From positions 62,001-126,000 of the forward strand of contig JBKPAJ010000021.1 in the NCBI GenBank assembly GCA_046726375.1: a stretch of DNA of 64,000 nt, in the 5' to 3' direction. This document shows positions 47,892 through 56,907 of this stretch, one piece after another. This stretch comes from DASPWV01 sp046726375 (GTDB lineage Bacteria > Acidobacteriota > Vicinamibacteria > Vicinamibacterales > UBA2999). The number at the start of each line of letters is the position of its first letter. Positions within the stretch are counted from its first letter, which is position 1. The notes under the pieces are model-generated. The model saw only the letters and a program-made list of their open reading frames with translations. It did not search any database and was not told the origin of the DNA. The position numbers and the translations under genes are program-made.

Positions 47892-48409
47892 GTGGCACTG
47901 GGCAACGACCATGTTTTCGCCCAGGCGTCAACTTTCCAGAAAGCGTTCGACGAAAACTCCCCGCGCTTCAAAGGCGGCTAAAGCGAGCGCTTCAGCCGAC
48001 CGCGTCGCAATGCGATTCGGTTACGTGGCGAGCGGCTTCAGTTCACACGGCATCAGCCCTGCAGATGAAAGGGGTCTGACCCTTTTTCCCGTGAGCGCTC
48101 CGAAAAAAGGGAGGACCTGAGAAAAGCGTGCGCCGTCATCTTCGTCCTGACAGTTTGCGCTTCGTGCGATACGCCGGTTTCCGTTCGCGTGCGCCTTGCA
48201 ACATGGACTCACGGCGCCCGGAGCGTAATCGCACGCCGCGGTTTGGCTTACCCGCCGGAACGTCTCGTGTGGTCGGGCCGCACACCGAAGCGACCATGGC
48301 CGGAACGCATTTTTTCGGCGTGGGCACGCCACTTTGTCGCGGCGAATGCTCGACCTCGATTGCACCGCGCAGCGTATGTCATGCGCCGCGAGGTTGCGGC
48401 AACGATCTC
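47892..48409 (+). other. Intergenic stretch with one REP-like hairpin
   Basis: No supported gene on either strand over 518 bases. The only structure seen is AAAGGG-GTCTGA-CCCTTT (48068-48085) followed by T bases. This hairpin resembles the GGGGTC/GACCCC palindromes scattered as REP elements in many genomes; alone it could also act as a terminator. Confidence 0.4.
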
Positions 48410-49119
48410 TTATTTCGGCGCCGTCGCAGAGCTAGACCCTTGGCCTCGCCGAGCGGTCCAGCTCGTTCGCACTCCCATCTCGTTCGAGAACTGGCCCGTG
48501 ATCTCGTCGGCCTCGATTCGTCCTTCGTATTCGGCGTAGCAGTCATTGACCTCGATGAGCACGACTGCGCCATTCTGTCTCCAGAGGGCGTCGGTGTTGC
48601 CGCCGATGCCCTAGGTAAATCAGACGGTTTCGCTTGAGGAACTCAAAAGTGCTGTCCTGCCGCCCCGGCGCATCTCGTGGGCCGATCCAGCCTTCCCGAA
48701 TCGTTCCAGCAAGAGTCGGAATTGCCGGCGATGAGGCCGCGGGAGTCTGGATGGCGGCAGTCCAATTCGAGCTGCCCGCACAGCCTTTCCGATCGACCCA
48801 GATGTTCACACTCTGTGCCTGCGCCTCGTGGCGGCGATAGACGTATTCGACCTCGACACGATGACCGGCTTGAGCAATTCGGGCCCGGCCGGGCTCGTAT
48901 TGTGCGCCAGCCAGGTCCGCGAAAGTCGAACCGCGTCTCGGGAAGAAGACGACAGGATTCGGCGGGTGATACGTCCGGCCGCACGCGGACGTGCCCGGGA
49001 GTGGTCGAGAGCACTTCGCAGTGTTCGGTAATGTTGCGCGGCGTGTTGCCGCTGATCTTCTCGATCAAGAACAGAATCATACTGAGGATAAACGCCACGA
49101 CCACGACCAGCGCGCACAC
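48410..49119 (-). pseudogene. Membrane-anchored protein broken by two frameshifts
   Basis: Three successive frames give one continuous protein-like sequence. Frame 1 (from GTG 49119) is a membrane anchor, ALVVVVAFILSMILFLIEKI, through to LLPETRFDF. After about 48920 frame 2 gives ADLAGAQYEPGRARIAQ, VNIWVDRKGCAGSSNW and DSTFEFLKRNRLIYLG. After about 48610 frame 3 gives GAVVLIEVNDCYAEYEG and SNEMGVRTSWTARR, then stop 48410. Family unknown. Either a decayed gene or one carrying sequencing indels. Confidence 0.6.
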
Positions 49120-49149
49120 GACGATGCTCGCGACTCCTTGTCGATCGGC

Positions 49150-49709
49150 CTAGAAACTGAGCGAGACCTGTAGCCCTCTCGCATCACGACCGATGACCGG
49201 CGCTGCGTGCAGGCGTGTCGATCCCGGCCGGGCCTCGTAGATCGTCTCTCGTCCGCGGATCAGCGCGTCGATTCCGATACCGATGCCGGCGCCCATCGCG
49301 CCGGTTGTGAGCATCGACCCGACGTTGCCTCGACAAACCTCCCAGGGTTTCGCCAGTCGGCACAGGAACAGCCCCGACGCGACCCCCGTACCCGCGCCAA
49401 TCGAGGCGCCGTTGAGCACCGAATCGGAATGACGCACGCTGACCTGCCTGATGTCATCGATGCGGAAACGTCTAGTGTGCTCGCCCACGATGGCGGTGAC
49501 GATGTCCCCCGAGACGCTGGATATTCGCGTCTTTTCCTCTCGTCCACGGGAATCGGTTATCCACGCTGTCACGCCTGGAACCAGTATGGTTTCCAGGGTC
49601 GGTTCAGCTGCCTGAGCGTTTGTGCCAAAACCGCAGAACCCGTTGAGGCAAGAAACAGGATGAGGAGAGTGACACTCCTCAGCCGAATGAATGGTCGGTT
49701 CGCACGCAT
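49150..49709 (-). pseudogene. Secreted protein with frameshift after the signal peptide
   Basis: ATG 49709, with AAGGGGA upstream, encodes a clear signal peptide ending GSAVLAQ. At about 49610-49632 the frame must shift by one base to join the mature part (PTLETILVPGVTAWITDS). This part carries RRFRIDDIRQVSVRHSDSVL and the Gly-rich NGASIGAGTGVASG and AMGAGIGIGIDALIRG stretches, as in a common acidobacterial exported family of unknown role. The mature frame alone is open from 49572 to 49150. Confidence 0.6.
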
Positions 49710-50032
49710 GGCCACAAGTCCCCTTAGCGCGTAATGGGCCAAGCAGCCGGAATACGGCTCACGATGGTTGCAGGGCAGGCACGGAGGTGCAGCCCCGCTT
49801 AACCGAATCTTCCTCGACTGTCACCGCCCGGTCATGACTACTCCCGTCGTGATCGATAACCTCTGCAACCGCCACGAGTGAAGTATTACCAAGCGTTCTT
49901 CTTCTGCATCAACGTCATTCGCGGATTTCCGCTGCCGTTGATCGCGGACGAGGACATCGCACCGATAGTGGCGTAGATGAAAAGCGCCTTCTGAACGCGC
50001 GAATGGGCAACCGCGGTTGGGAACTACGGGAT
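49710..50032 (-). other. Spacer without supported gene
   Basis: About 320 bases between the frameshifted secreted-protein gene and the BON gene. A 71-codon minus-strand frame (49821-50036) overlaps the BON gene's end and lacks coding character. I see nothing else here. Confidence 0.4.
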
Positions 50033-50635
50033 TCATCGCTCCCGAGTCGAGTCCGTGATCACCAGCTGGTTCTCCACGCCGAAGGTGCCAGGCACCTCAC
50101 GCGCCCGAACGCCGGCGATGGTCCTGTCGAATTCCGAGTCCACCATACCGAGCAGCAATGTTCGTCCACCCTTGACGATGATGTGGATCGGATAGTCGCC
50201 GAATGGCTGCGTACCCGGATAACGGAACGTGTTGAAACGCCGGTCGAACGCCGACAGTCCGCCGCCCGGTGCGTAACGCGAAAGCACACTGTCTCCATAA
50301 ATCCGGCGGAACGTAACCCATCGGATGCGATCGTCATTCTGCGAAACGGGCAGCTCCTCGATCGTGTCGATGACGTCATCTACGCGCGGCACGCGCTTGA
50401 CTGCGCTCACCACCTGTTGTCGCAGCGATAGCTGATACACAAAACCGGAAAGCGTCACCCTTCCCTTGTCGTACTGGAACGACAGGAAGTCGAAAACTCC
50501 GTAGTAAGGCAGCCGCCGAACCGCGGCCCGGATATCTTCGAGGGTCCGCTCATCGCTTGCTGACGTCTGCGCAGCGAGAGGGATGTTGAGAATAATCACA
50601 CTTGCGAGAAGGGCTACAAAGCCACGTCGCTGCAT
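50033..50635 (-). CDS. BON-domain exported protein
   Basis: 200 residues from ATG 50635 with GGAG upstream. Signal peptide about 1-23 (ending PLAAQ). Two BON-like units: about 30-95 (ACIDIC start ERTLEDIRAAVRRLPYYGV, then GRVTLSGFVYQL) and about 125-195 (YPIHIIVKGGRTLLLGMVDS, then VRAREVPGTFGVENQLVI). BON domains bind phospholipid membranes or other envelope surfaces. Likely periplasmic, stress related. Confidence 0.88.
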   Translation of the reverse strand: MQRRGFVALLASVIILNIPLAAQTSASDERTLEDIRAAVRRLPYYGVFDFLSFQYDKGRVTLSGFVYQLSLRQQVVSAVKRVPRVDDVIDTIEELPVSQNDDRIRWVTFRRIYGDSVLSRYAPGGGLSAFDRRFNTFRYPGTQPFGDYPIHIIVKGGRTLLLGMVDSEFDRTIAGVRAREVPGTFGVENQLVITDSTRER

Positions 50636-50835
50636 TGTTGGTCTCCAGTACCTTTGATGCACGGAAAGCGGACCCGGATTCAGGTTGCGGCTGGGCCGCC
50701 CGCGAATTGTCCTGGTCCGCTACTTCGTTTGACGGCGGCAGCGAACGCGTTGTTCAAGGCCCGACACGTAGTGAGGCTGATTGCGATGTGCGGGTCACGA
50801 ATGGCTCGATGCCGCCGCGGAGCTGAGACCGGGTG

Positions 50836-50970
50836 CTAACTTCGAGCGACGAAGGCGATCGTGAGGCCGATGATGACCGAGGACACCAGCTCCATCGCGA
50901 GCTGCTTCAACACCAGCATTGCGGGCCATGGCTGCTGCGCGTACGAGAGCAGCCACACCGGAAGCTGTCC
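50836..50970 (-). pseudogene. C-terminal fragment of a small membrane protein
   Basis: Within the 405-base space between the BON gene and the substrate-binding protein gene, one frame reads LPVWLLSYAQQPWPAMLVL and ends LAMELVSSVIIGLTIAFVAR before a stop at 50836. It is hydrophobic and coding-like, but without a start. Preceding residues appear to continue in another frame (SAPMTTGAW). Probably the remains of a two-helix membrane protein; no family assigned. Confidence 0.3.
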
Positions 50971-51040
50971 CAAGCACCGGTGGTCATAGGAGCGCTCAGG
51001 CGACCATCGAACCGGGTACTATCACCACCAAACGCGCGGC

Positions 51041-52066
51041 TCACCACGTGAACCTGAAAATGCTCGCTGTGGACCGGCGCGGATCCGGCTGCTGTGAATT
51101 GATGTCTTTGTAACTTTGGGGCACGCTCGCCCAATCCGTGTAGATGTTGCCCCCGATGTAGAACCCGGGCTTGGTTGTTGTCGTGGACGCAGGCTGCGGA
51201 GTTGAGAAGAGCGTGTAGATGCGTTGCGGTTCTGTCGGACCGAGCCGATCGCTCAGCGGCACGTATTCAGCGATGCCATCGGCGTTGACGTCTGCGCGAA
51301 TCCAGTCCACGTGCAGTAGCCGGTGATAGGTTCGATCCGAGATCATGCCGCGGAGTTGCGCGTTGAAGCCGTCGATGATCGATTGCGCATCCGCGCGCGC
51401 TCGAGTGACGGCGAGATACAGCTCCCGCGTAACGAGCGGCGTCGAACCAATCTGCAGCCGCGTTCCCGATTCCTTTGGATAGTTGTTGACGATGTAGTGG
51501 ACGACGAGTTCGTCTATGAGCGTGTAGTCCACGGCGCCTTTGAGGAGTTGCGCGAGGCTGTCTTCCTCGCTGTGCGAGCGCACAAACACCGGTCCTCCGC
51601 GGTCAATCTCGTCGCCGTACGAGTAGCCCTCCACGATCGCCACTCGTTTGCCCTTGAGATCGGCCAACGCCTTTGCCGAGACGTCCGCCCCGCGGCGTCC
51701 TATGAGCACGAGGCGGTTCTCCAGGTAAGGCTGCGAAAAAACTAACAGGCGTTCCCGTTCAGCATCTTTCCACACGGCGGCGCTGCCATCGAACTGACCG
51801 GAGAGCAACAAAGGGGTGAATTGCGCAGCGCTGACGATCGTCGTCTTCGCGCTAACGCCGACGCGGTCAAGGGCGGCCTCGACCAGATCGAGCGCAAACC
51901 GGGGCTGTCCGGGAGCGTTCGTGAACGGCGGCCATGCCGTCGAGACGAGCGTTAGAGGCGCTGTCTGTCCTGCGTTAAGCACCGAAATGAACCACGCCGA
52001 CAGTGCGAGGATCGTTGCGATTGTCCAGCTGGCGCGGCGACGACGCAGATTGAGGGAAGAACGCAT
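51041..52066 (-). CDS. Family-3 substrate-binding protein with C-terminal Ca-loop-like motif
   Basis: 341 residues, preceded by GGAGG. Signal peptide about 1-32, then a periplasmic amino-acid-type binding domain (about 36-265). It shows TLVSTAWPPFTNAPGQPRFA, the lobe-crossing FSQPYLENRLVLIG and LKGKRVAIVEGYSYGDEI. After it, RADVNADGIAEYVPLSD resembles a dockerin/EF-hand-type calcium loop. No permease or ATPase genes adjoin, so it may feed a remote transporter or serve as a sensor. Confidence 0.85.
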   Translation of the reverse strand: MRSSLNLRRRRASWTIATILALSAWFISVLNAGQTAPLTLVSTAWPPFTNAPGQPRFALDLVEAALDRVGVSAKTTIVSAAQFTPLLLSGQFDGSAAVWKDAERERLLVFSQPYLENRLVLIGRRGADVSAKALADLKGKRVAIVEGYSYGDEIDRGGPVFVRSHSEEDSLAQLLKGAVDYTLIDELVVHYIVNNYPKESGTRLQIGSTPLVTRELYLAVTRARADAQSIIDGFNAQLRGMISDRTYHRLLHVDWIRADVNADGIAEYVPLSDRLGPTEPQRIYTLFSTPQPASTTTTKPGFYIGGNIYTDWASVPQSYKDINSQQPDPRRSTASIFRFTW

Positions 52067-52214
52067 GGCACCCTCCGGTTAAAGAGTATCCGAATCGCCG
52101 ACTGGTGAACGAATGGCTTCACGCTATTCACCACCGATGGCGGCGATGTTGTTGACGTCGTCCTGGAGAAGGCAGACAGTCTGATCGATCCAATCGTTTC
52201 CAGAGAGAGCAGTC

Positions 52215-53636
52215 ATGGCGATCACAACCGCACCAACTCGCGCGGCAGCGCTTGTGGTGGTCTTGTCCATGTTGGCCCCGGGCGTGATGGCGCAAACCCC
52301 GGTCAAGCTGCCAAAGAACCGATACACGCCACAGCAGGACGTCGAGCTCGGGCGCCAGGCCGCCGCCGAAGTCCGCGGGCAGTATCCCGTCATCAAAGAC
52401 GAGCGGATCGCTCGGTATCTCGGCCGACTCGGCGATCGATTGGTCGCGGCCGCACCGCCTGAGCTCAAGGAACCGGTCTTCGAGTATTCGTTCACGCCGG
52501 TAAACCTGAAGGAGATCAATGCCTTCGCGCTGCCGGGCGGGCCGATGTTCGTCAACCGCGGCATGTTCGACGCGGCCGCGGCCGAGGGCGAAGTTGTTGG
52601 CGTGATGGCACACGAGCTGTCGCACGTCCTTCTTCGCCATGGAACGGCCAATGCGTCCAAGGCGCAGAATCCGTGGTTGCAATTGGGTCAGATCGCCGGC
52701 GTGGTGGGCGGCGCCGTCGTCGGCGGCGCCGCAGGATCGGCCATCGCGCAAGGAAGCCAGTTCGGACTGGGCACAGTGCTTCTGAAATACAGCCGCGACT
52801 TCGAGAAGCAGGCGGATCTGCTCGGCGCGCAGATCATGGCCCGCGCCGGCTACGACCCGCGTGCGCTCGCTCGCATGTTCGAGACGATCGAGCGCGATTC
52901 GAAAGGCAGTGGCGGTGGCAGTCCACAGTGGTTGAGCAGCCATCCCAATCCCGGTAACCGCACGGCGTACATCACCAAAGAAGCAGAGATGCTGACCATT
53001 GCGAGCGCCGCCGACGAGCGCGAGTTCGCGCCAATCAAAACCGCGTTCGCGTCCTTGCCGGCGGCGACGTCGATGAGCGAGCCCGCCCGCGCCAACAATC
53101 CGTCGGGCGGCGAGGCGCCTGAATCAGTTGGAACCGTGGGGCAGCCGGTCCCGGCGCCATCGTCGCAGTATCGGACCATCAGCGGCGGCAGGATTTTTCA
53201 AGCGTCCGTTCCAGCCGATTGGACGCCGGTTCAGTCGAACAGCGCGATCAAAGTGGTCGCGCAGAATGGGTACGGTCAACTCAACGGACAAACCGTTTTC
53301 AGCCACGGTGTCGAGTTTGGTGTCGTGAAAGCGGGAACAAGGGACTTGCGGGAAGCGACCAACGCGTGGTTGCAGGCGGCCGCGCAGAGCAATCCTGGCC
53401 TTCGCGTCGCCGGGACGCAGCAAGAGCTGCGGATTTCACAGCGATCGGCGATCGGTACGTCGCTCGTCAACCCGTCGCCGCTCGGTGGTCAGGAACTCAT
53501 TGGCGTGTATACGACGTTTCTCGTCGATGGAACCCTGTTCTATTACCTGACGGTGGTCCCAGAGAAAGACGCACAGATGTTTCAGGAGACATTCCGGCGC
53601 GTGGGCGAGTCTATTCGCTTGACGGAAGCGCGCTGA
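52215..53636 (+). CDS. M48-family zinc metalloprotease, exported
   Basis: 473 residues. Signal peptide about 1-26 (ending VMAQ). The protease domain has the zinc motif H133-E-L-S-H137 in GVMAHELSHVLLRHG, a third ligand in the FEKQADLLGAQIMARAGYDP helix and WLSSHPNPGNR, the BepA/YfgC-type segment. A Gly-rich insertion follows the zinc helix. Residues about 320-473 form a separate beta-rich domain of unknown role. Likely a periplasmic protease for outer-membrane protein quality control. Confidence 0.92.
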   Translation: MAITTAPTRAAALVVVLSMLAPGVMAQTPVKLPKNRYTPQQDVELGRQAAAEVRGQYPVIKDERIARYLGRLGDRLVAAAPPELKEPVFEYSFTPVNLKEINAFALPGGPMFVNRGMFDAAAAEGEVVGVMAHELSHVLLRHGTANASKAQNPWLQLGQIAGVVGGAVVGGAAGSAIAQGSQFGLGTVLLKYSRDFEKQADLLGAQIMARAGYDPRALARMFETIERDSKGSGGGSPQWLSSHPNPGNRTAYITKEAEMLTIASAADEREFAPIKTAFASLPAATSMSEPARANNPSGGEAPESVGTVGQPVPAPSSQYRTISGGRIFQASVPADWTPVQSNSAIKVVAQNGYGQLNGQTVFSHGVEFGVVKAGTRDLREATNAWLQAAAQSNPGLRVAGTQQELRISQRSAIGTSLVNPSPLGGQELIGVYTTFLVDGTLFYYLTVVPEKDAQMFQETFRRVGESIRLTEAR

Positions 53637-53728
53637 TCGACCTCAGGTCGAAGCAAGAGTCGGCTGAAATCCAATAACGTCACCCTGTTGTTAGACGCGA
53701 GGATTTGGTGGGCAAACTATCATCCCTG

Positions 53729-54142
53729 CTAGCCATCCGCGCATTCGTCGAGAACGGCCTTGATGTCCACGACGGGGGTGCCATCGATCGCCTCGATCGG
53801 TCCAATCCGCAAGCGCGTTCCCGAGATTTCACGAACGGTCACGCGATGAAGGCCCAACGGGTTGGGCCGGTGCGGAGACCGTGTGGCGAACACAGCCGTC
53901 AGTGGATTGTTGGGGTCGCCGCGAGGGTGCACCTCAAGCACGTCACGGTCGGCATGATGCAGCCAGGTGATCACGATCAGGTCGTCGCCTTTGGCGATCC
54001 CGAGCAACCCACCAGCGCAGGTCGAATTCAGTTCGAGCCAGGCATCGGGTGCTCCCTCGGAGCCCTGCCGAGGCGCCTCGTCCAGCGCTCGAAGCGTCGA
54101 CTGAATACGGCCGAACGTATGCAGGGAGAAGTGATCACTCAT
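53729..54142 (-). CDS. tsaA: TrmO-like tRNA methyltransferase (TsaA/YaeB domain)
   Basis: 137 residues, a compact TsaA beta-barrel. Signature FATRSPHRPNPLGLHRVTV and the end PVVDIKAVLDE are clear. TrmO uses S-adenosylmethionine to methylate the t6A base at position 37 of certain tRNAs. The protein lacks the C-terminal domain found in the longer E. coli enzyme, as in many bacterial homologues, so its activity on tRNA is inferred. Confidence 0.88.
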   Translation of the reverse strand: MSDHFSLHTFGRIQSTLRALDEAPRQGSEGAPDAWLELNSTCAGGLLGIAKGDDLIVITWLHHADRDVLEVHPRGDPNNPLTAVFATRSPHRPNPLGLHRVTVREISGTRLRIGPIEAIDGTPVVDIKAVLDECADG

Positions 54143-54194
54143 TGAATTGACTCGCAGATCACGTAGGTGCGGGCATCTTCCCGCATTCGGCAGC

Positions 54195-54260
54195 TCACGG
54201 TTCTGTCGCGATTGTCAGTTTGAATCCACTGGGATCGGTCACCTCGAAGGCGCCAGCGTC
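54195..54260 (-). pseudogene. C-terminal relic of a VOC (glyoxalase-like) protein
   Basis: A minus-strand frame ends DAGAFEVTDPSGFKLTIATE-P followed by TGA at 54195. The EVTDPSGFKL pattern is the last metal-site strand of vicinal-oxygen-chelate proteins. The rest is missing because the Nramp-like gene begins at 54275 on the other strand. A truncated leftover. Confidence 0.4.
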
Positions 54261-54274
54261 CTGGAGAGATCGGG

Positions 54275-55612
54275 GTGATAACTTACCGCGCCAAAGAGTT
54301 CGAGGCTAGATCGAGAGTGATGCAGCCGCAGACGGACAAGCTCGACGGATCCGTCGGTTACACCGCGCGTCCTGCGAGCGTGGTGAGATTGATTGGACCG
54401 GGATTGCTCGTCGCCGCCGCCGGAATCGGCGCCGGCGACATCGTCTCCGCCACGATGGCGTCGGCGTTTCATGGCCTCACGCTGTTGTGGGTGGTCGTTC
54501 TGGCGGCTTTGTTGAAAGGCGTCCTGAACGAGGGCATCGCCAGATGGCAGCTTGCGACCGACATGACGGCGATCGAGGGATGGTCGCGCTATCTGCCGTG
54601 GTGGGTTCGCGTCTACTTTGCTGCCTATTTGCTCATCTGGACGGTGTCGGTGAGCGCCGCGCTCACGAGCGCGTGCGGCCTGGGTATCGCCAACCTGACG
54701 CACGGTGTCATCCCGCGCCCCTGGGGGGCGATCGCGCACTCGATCGTTGGCGGCACGCTCGTGCTCGTCGGCGGTTTCCGCGGCTTCGAGAAAGTGATGA
54801 AAGTGCTCATCGCGACGATGTTCTTCGCGATCGTCGCGTGCGCCGCGTTCACTTTGTCTGATCCGGCGGCCGTGCTCTACGGCCTCTTTGTTCCAAGAGT
54901 ACCGAGCGGCGCCGGACCCTCGGTGTTGTCGGTGCTGGGCGGCATCGGCGGCTCGATCGCGATGCTGGCGTACAACTATTGGCTGCGCGAAGAGCGGATG
55001 CTTGGTGCCGAGTGGCTGCGCTTCGTTCGGATCGACGTCACCATCGCGTATGTGTTTACGGCGCTGTTCGGCATCGCGATCATGATCGTGGGCAATCAGG
55101 CCTTTCACGTGCCTGGTGTCGAAATCACGAACGCGCAGGCCGTAACCAAGATGGCCGGGACCCTCGACCGCATCATCGGCCCAGTAGGCTTCTATGCCTA
55201 CTCGATTGGTTTTTGGGCGGCTGTCTTTGCTTCGTTACTCGGAGTGTGGCAAAGCCTGCCGTACCTGTTTGCCGACTACTACGGTCTGATGCGGAATTAC
55301 TCGCGAGCGGAGCGTGAGCGTCTCACGATGGTGACGAGTACGCCGTATCGCCTGACGGTGCTGTTCATCACGCTCATCCCGATTCCTTTCGCGTTCATCG
55401 ACCAGCCGCTCTATATCGTGCGGACGTTCACCATCGTCGGCAGCTTCTTCATTCCTTTCCTCGCGGCAACGCTCCTGTATTTGAATAACGTCTGCATCCC
55501 GGAGGAGAGCGGCGTTCCCAGAAACTCCGCGTTGATCAATCTCGCCCTTGTACTCGCATTGATCGCGTTCGCGATCGTCGGCGCGTCCGAGGCGGGTCTA
55601 TTGCGAAGGTAA
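54275..55612 (+). CDS. Nramp-related transporter without canonical metal motifs
   Basis: 445 residues (or 430 from Met 54320), about 11 membrane helices with the Nramp fold pattern. The first helix reads GPGLLVAAAGIGAGDIVSA, where classical Nramp has DPGN. The sixth helix (GGSIAMLAYNYWLREE) lacks the MPH metal ligand. Such Nramp-family variants are common in this part of the bacterial tree and probably do not carry Mn2+/Fe2+ the classical way; the substrate is unknown. Confidence 0.85.
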   Translation: MITYRAKEFEARSRVMQPQTDKLDGSVGYTARPASVVRLIGPGLLVAAAGIGAGDIVSATMASAFHGLTLLWVVVLAALLKGVLNEGIARWQLATDMTAIEGWSRYLPWWVRVYFAAYLLIWTVSVSAALTSACGLGIANLTHGVIPRPWGAIAHSIVGGTLVLVGGFRGFEKVMKVLIATMFFAIVACAAFTLSDPAAVLYGLFVPRVPSGAGPSVLSVLGGIGGSIAMLAYNYWLREERMLGAEWLRFVRIDVTIAYVFTALFGIAIMIVGNQAFHVPGVEITNAQAVTKMAGTLDRIIGPVGFYAYSIGFWAAVFASLLGVWQSLPYLFADYYGLMRNYSRAERERLTMVTSTPYRLTVLFITLIPIPFAFIDQPLYIVRTFTIVGSFFIPFLAATLLYLNNVCIPEESGVPRNSALINLALVLALIAFAIVGASEAGLLRR

Positions 55613-55635
55613 GCGCGTAGAGCTCGGCGCCGGTA

Positions 55636-56010
55636 TCATTTTTCTTTCTGCGCGTACTCGTCTGCTCCGAGAAAGTGCAGAGAGACATACACCTCGTCGC
55701 CAACGACCCAGCTGTCGTGTGGAATGGGCGGTATGTAGAAGAGCGTTCCGGGGTGCAGTTCCACCACACGACCGTCGTCGAAGGCGGCCGTAGCGACACC
55801 AGCCAGGACGAGGCCGATATGCTCGACCGGGCATCGCGTGCGCCCGAGCGCAACGCCGACGTGCTCGGACCATTTCCACCCCGGTTTATACGTTGCGCGG
55901 CCGAACGTCTGCCCGGCAAGTCGAACCACTTCGAACCGGCCCTTCTCGAATTCCCGTACTTCGTCCGGTTTCTCGAAGCGGCGGAGGATCAGGTCTAGTG
56001 AGGACATCAT
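55636..56010 (-). CDS. Small cupin-domain protein
   Basis: 124 residues from ATG 56010. The single cupin barrel has WKWSEHVGVALGRTRCPVEH for motif 1 and HPGTLFYIPPIPHDSWVVGD for motif 2. Histidines are present that could bind a metal. No partner or substrate is evident. Its end faces the end of the Nramp-related gene, 23 bases away. Confidence 0.82.
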   Translation of the reverse strand: MMSSLDLILRRFEKPDEVREFEKGRFEVVRLAGQTFGRATYKPGWKWSEHVGVALGRTRCPVEHIGLVLAGVATAAFDDGRVVELHPGTLFYIPPIPHDSWVVGDEVYVSLHFLGADEYAQKEK

Positions 56011-56184
56011 GAGCCTCACACTATCACTCACGAATAGCGCCGGCGTAGACCCACTGATCGGCAATTGGTTCGCACCCACAGGGTTGGCGTCATTGGCGCA
56101 CTCAGCCTCCTAGAGAACGTTCGAGGCGCGGCGGCGCATCTGGTGCGTGGTATTCTCTCCGCGCGTTTGCGCAGGAGAGGAACC

Positions 56185-56861
56185 ATGGTCCTGACGAAGT
56201 CCGAACTCGTCCCGTCTCTTCAGCACAAAGTGCGCATTCTGCTTCACCTTGCGAGCAAGATCGACCGCGCGAAGTTGGACGACCGTCCCACGCCAAGGCA
56301 GCGCAGCACGCTCGAGTTGCCGCAGTACTTGAGCGTCATGGGACCGGCGCTCATCAGGGCCGCCAAGGCCGGGGCCTTCGATCCGGCCGCGTGGACGGCC
56401 GCCGAGAAAGCCGCCAAAGACTTGGACTTCGATCAGGCAGTGGCGGCGATCGCCGCGCAGCGCTACACGTATCCAGATTTTCTTGCCGACGTTTCGGACG
56501 ACGACTTCCGTGACGAGGTCCGATGTTCGGCAACCACACAACCCGCGGCGCGTTCATCGTCAACCTAGTGCTCGGCGGATGCGCGGCTCACAGGACGCAG
56601 AAATTCAACTATCTCAAGGCGTGCGTCCGCGAAGAGTTGAGCACGATGAACTGCTGGGCGGGGGTCGACGCGCCGGCGCCCGGTTCCTCGCCGCCTGCGA
56701 CAGTTGACAACACTCAGCGAGTGCTTACGGCGCCTAAACCCCGGAGCTCGCCGGAGCTCACTGGAGTGGATAGCGCCAACGGCGCCCACCGCACGAAAGC
56801 GGCCGGTTTTGCGCTCATACGGTCGGATCACTTCGATGCCACGATTCGCAACTCCAAGTGA
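56185..56861 (+). pseudogene. DinB-like protein gene with frameshift
   Basis: From ATG 56185 (GGAGAGG upstream) the first frame gives LVPSLQHKVRILLHLASKID through to YPDFLADVSDDDFRDEV. At about 56520 the frame shifts; the next frame, starting MFGNHTTRGAFIVNLVLGG, continues AHRTQKFNYLKACVREEL and NCWAGVDAP. Together they resemble a DinB/DUF1993-type four-helix protein. After that the frame runs on without a natural stop to 56861 in unlike sequence. Frameshift plus a lost stop argue for a pseudogene. Confidence 0.6.
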
Positions 56862-56907
56862 ATTGAGGGGTTAGACCACTTACTTCTGCCGCTACTGAGA
56901 GCCTCCT

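Noticed and set aside
54239..55108. Minus-strand frame of 289 codons opposite the Nramp-related gene
   Set aside because: Antisense shadow; composition is His/Arg/Asp rich with no domain.
56741..56760. Tandem CCGGAGCTC units before the second TonB receptor
   Set aside because: Two imperfect 10-base copies only; too little to call a functional repeat.
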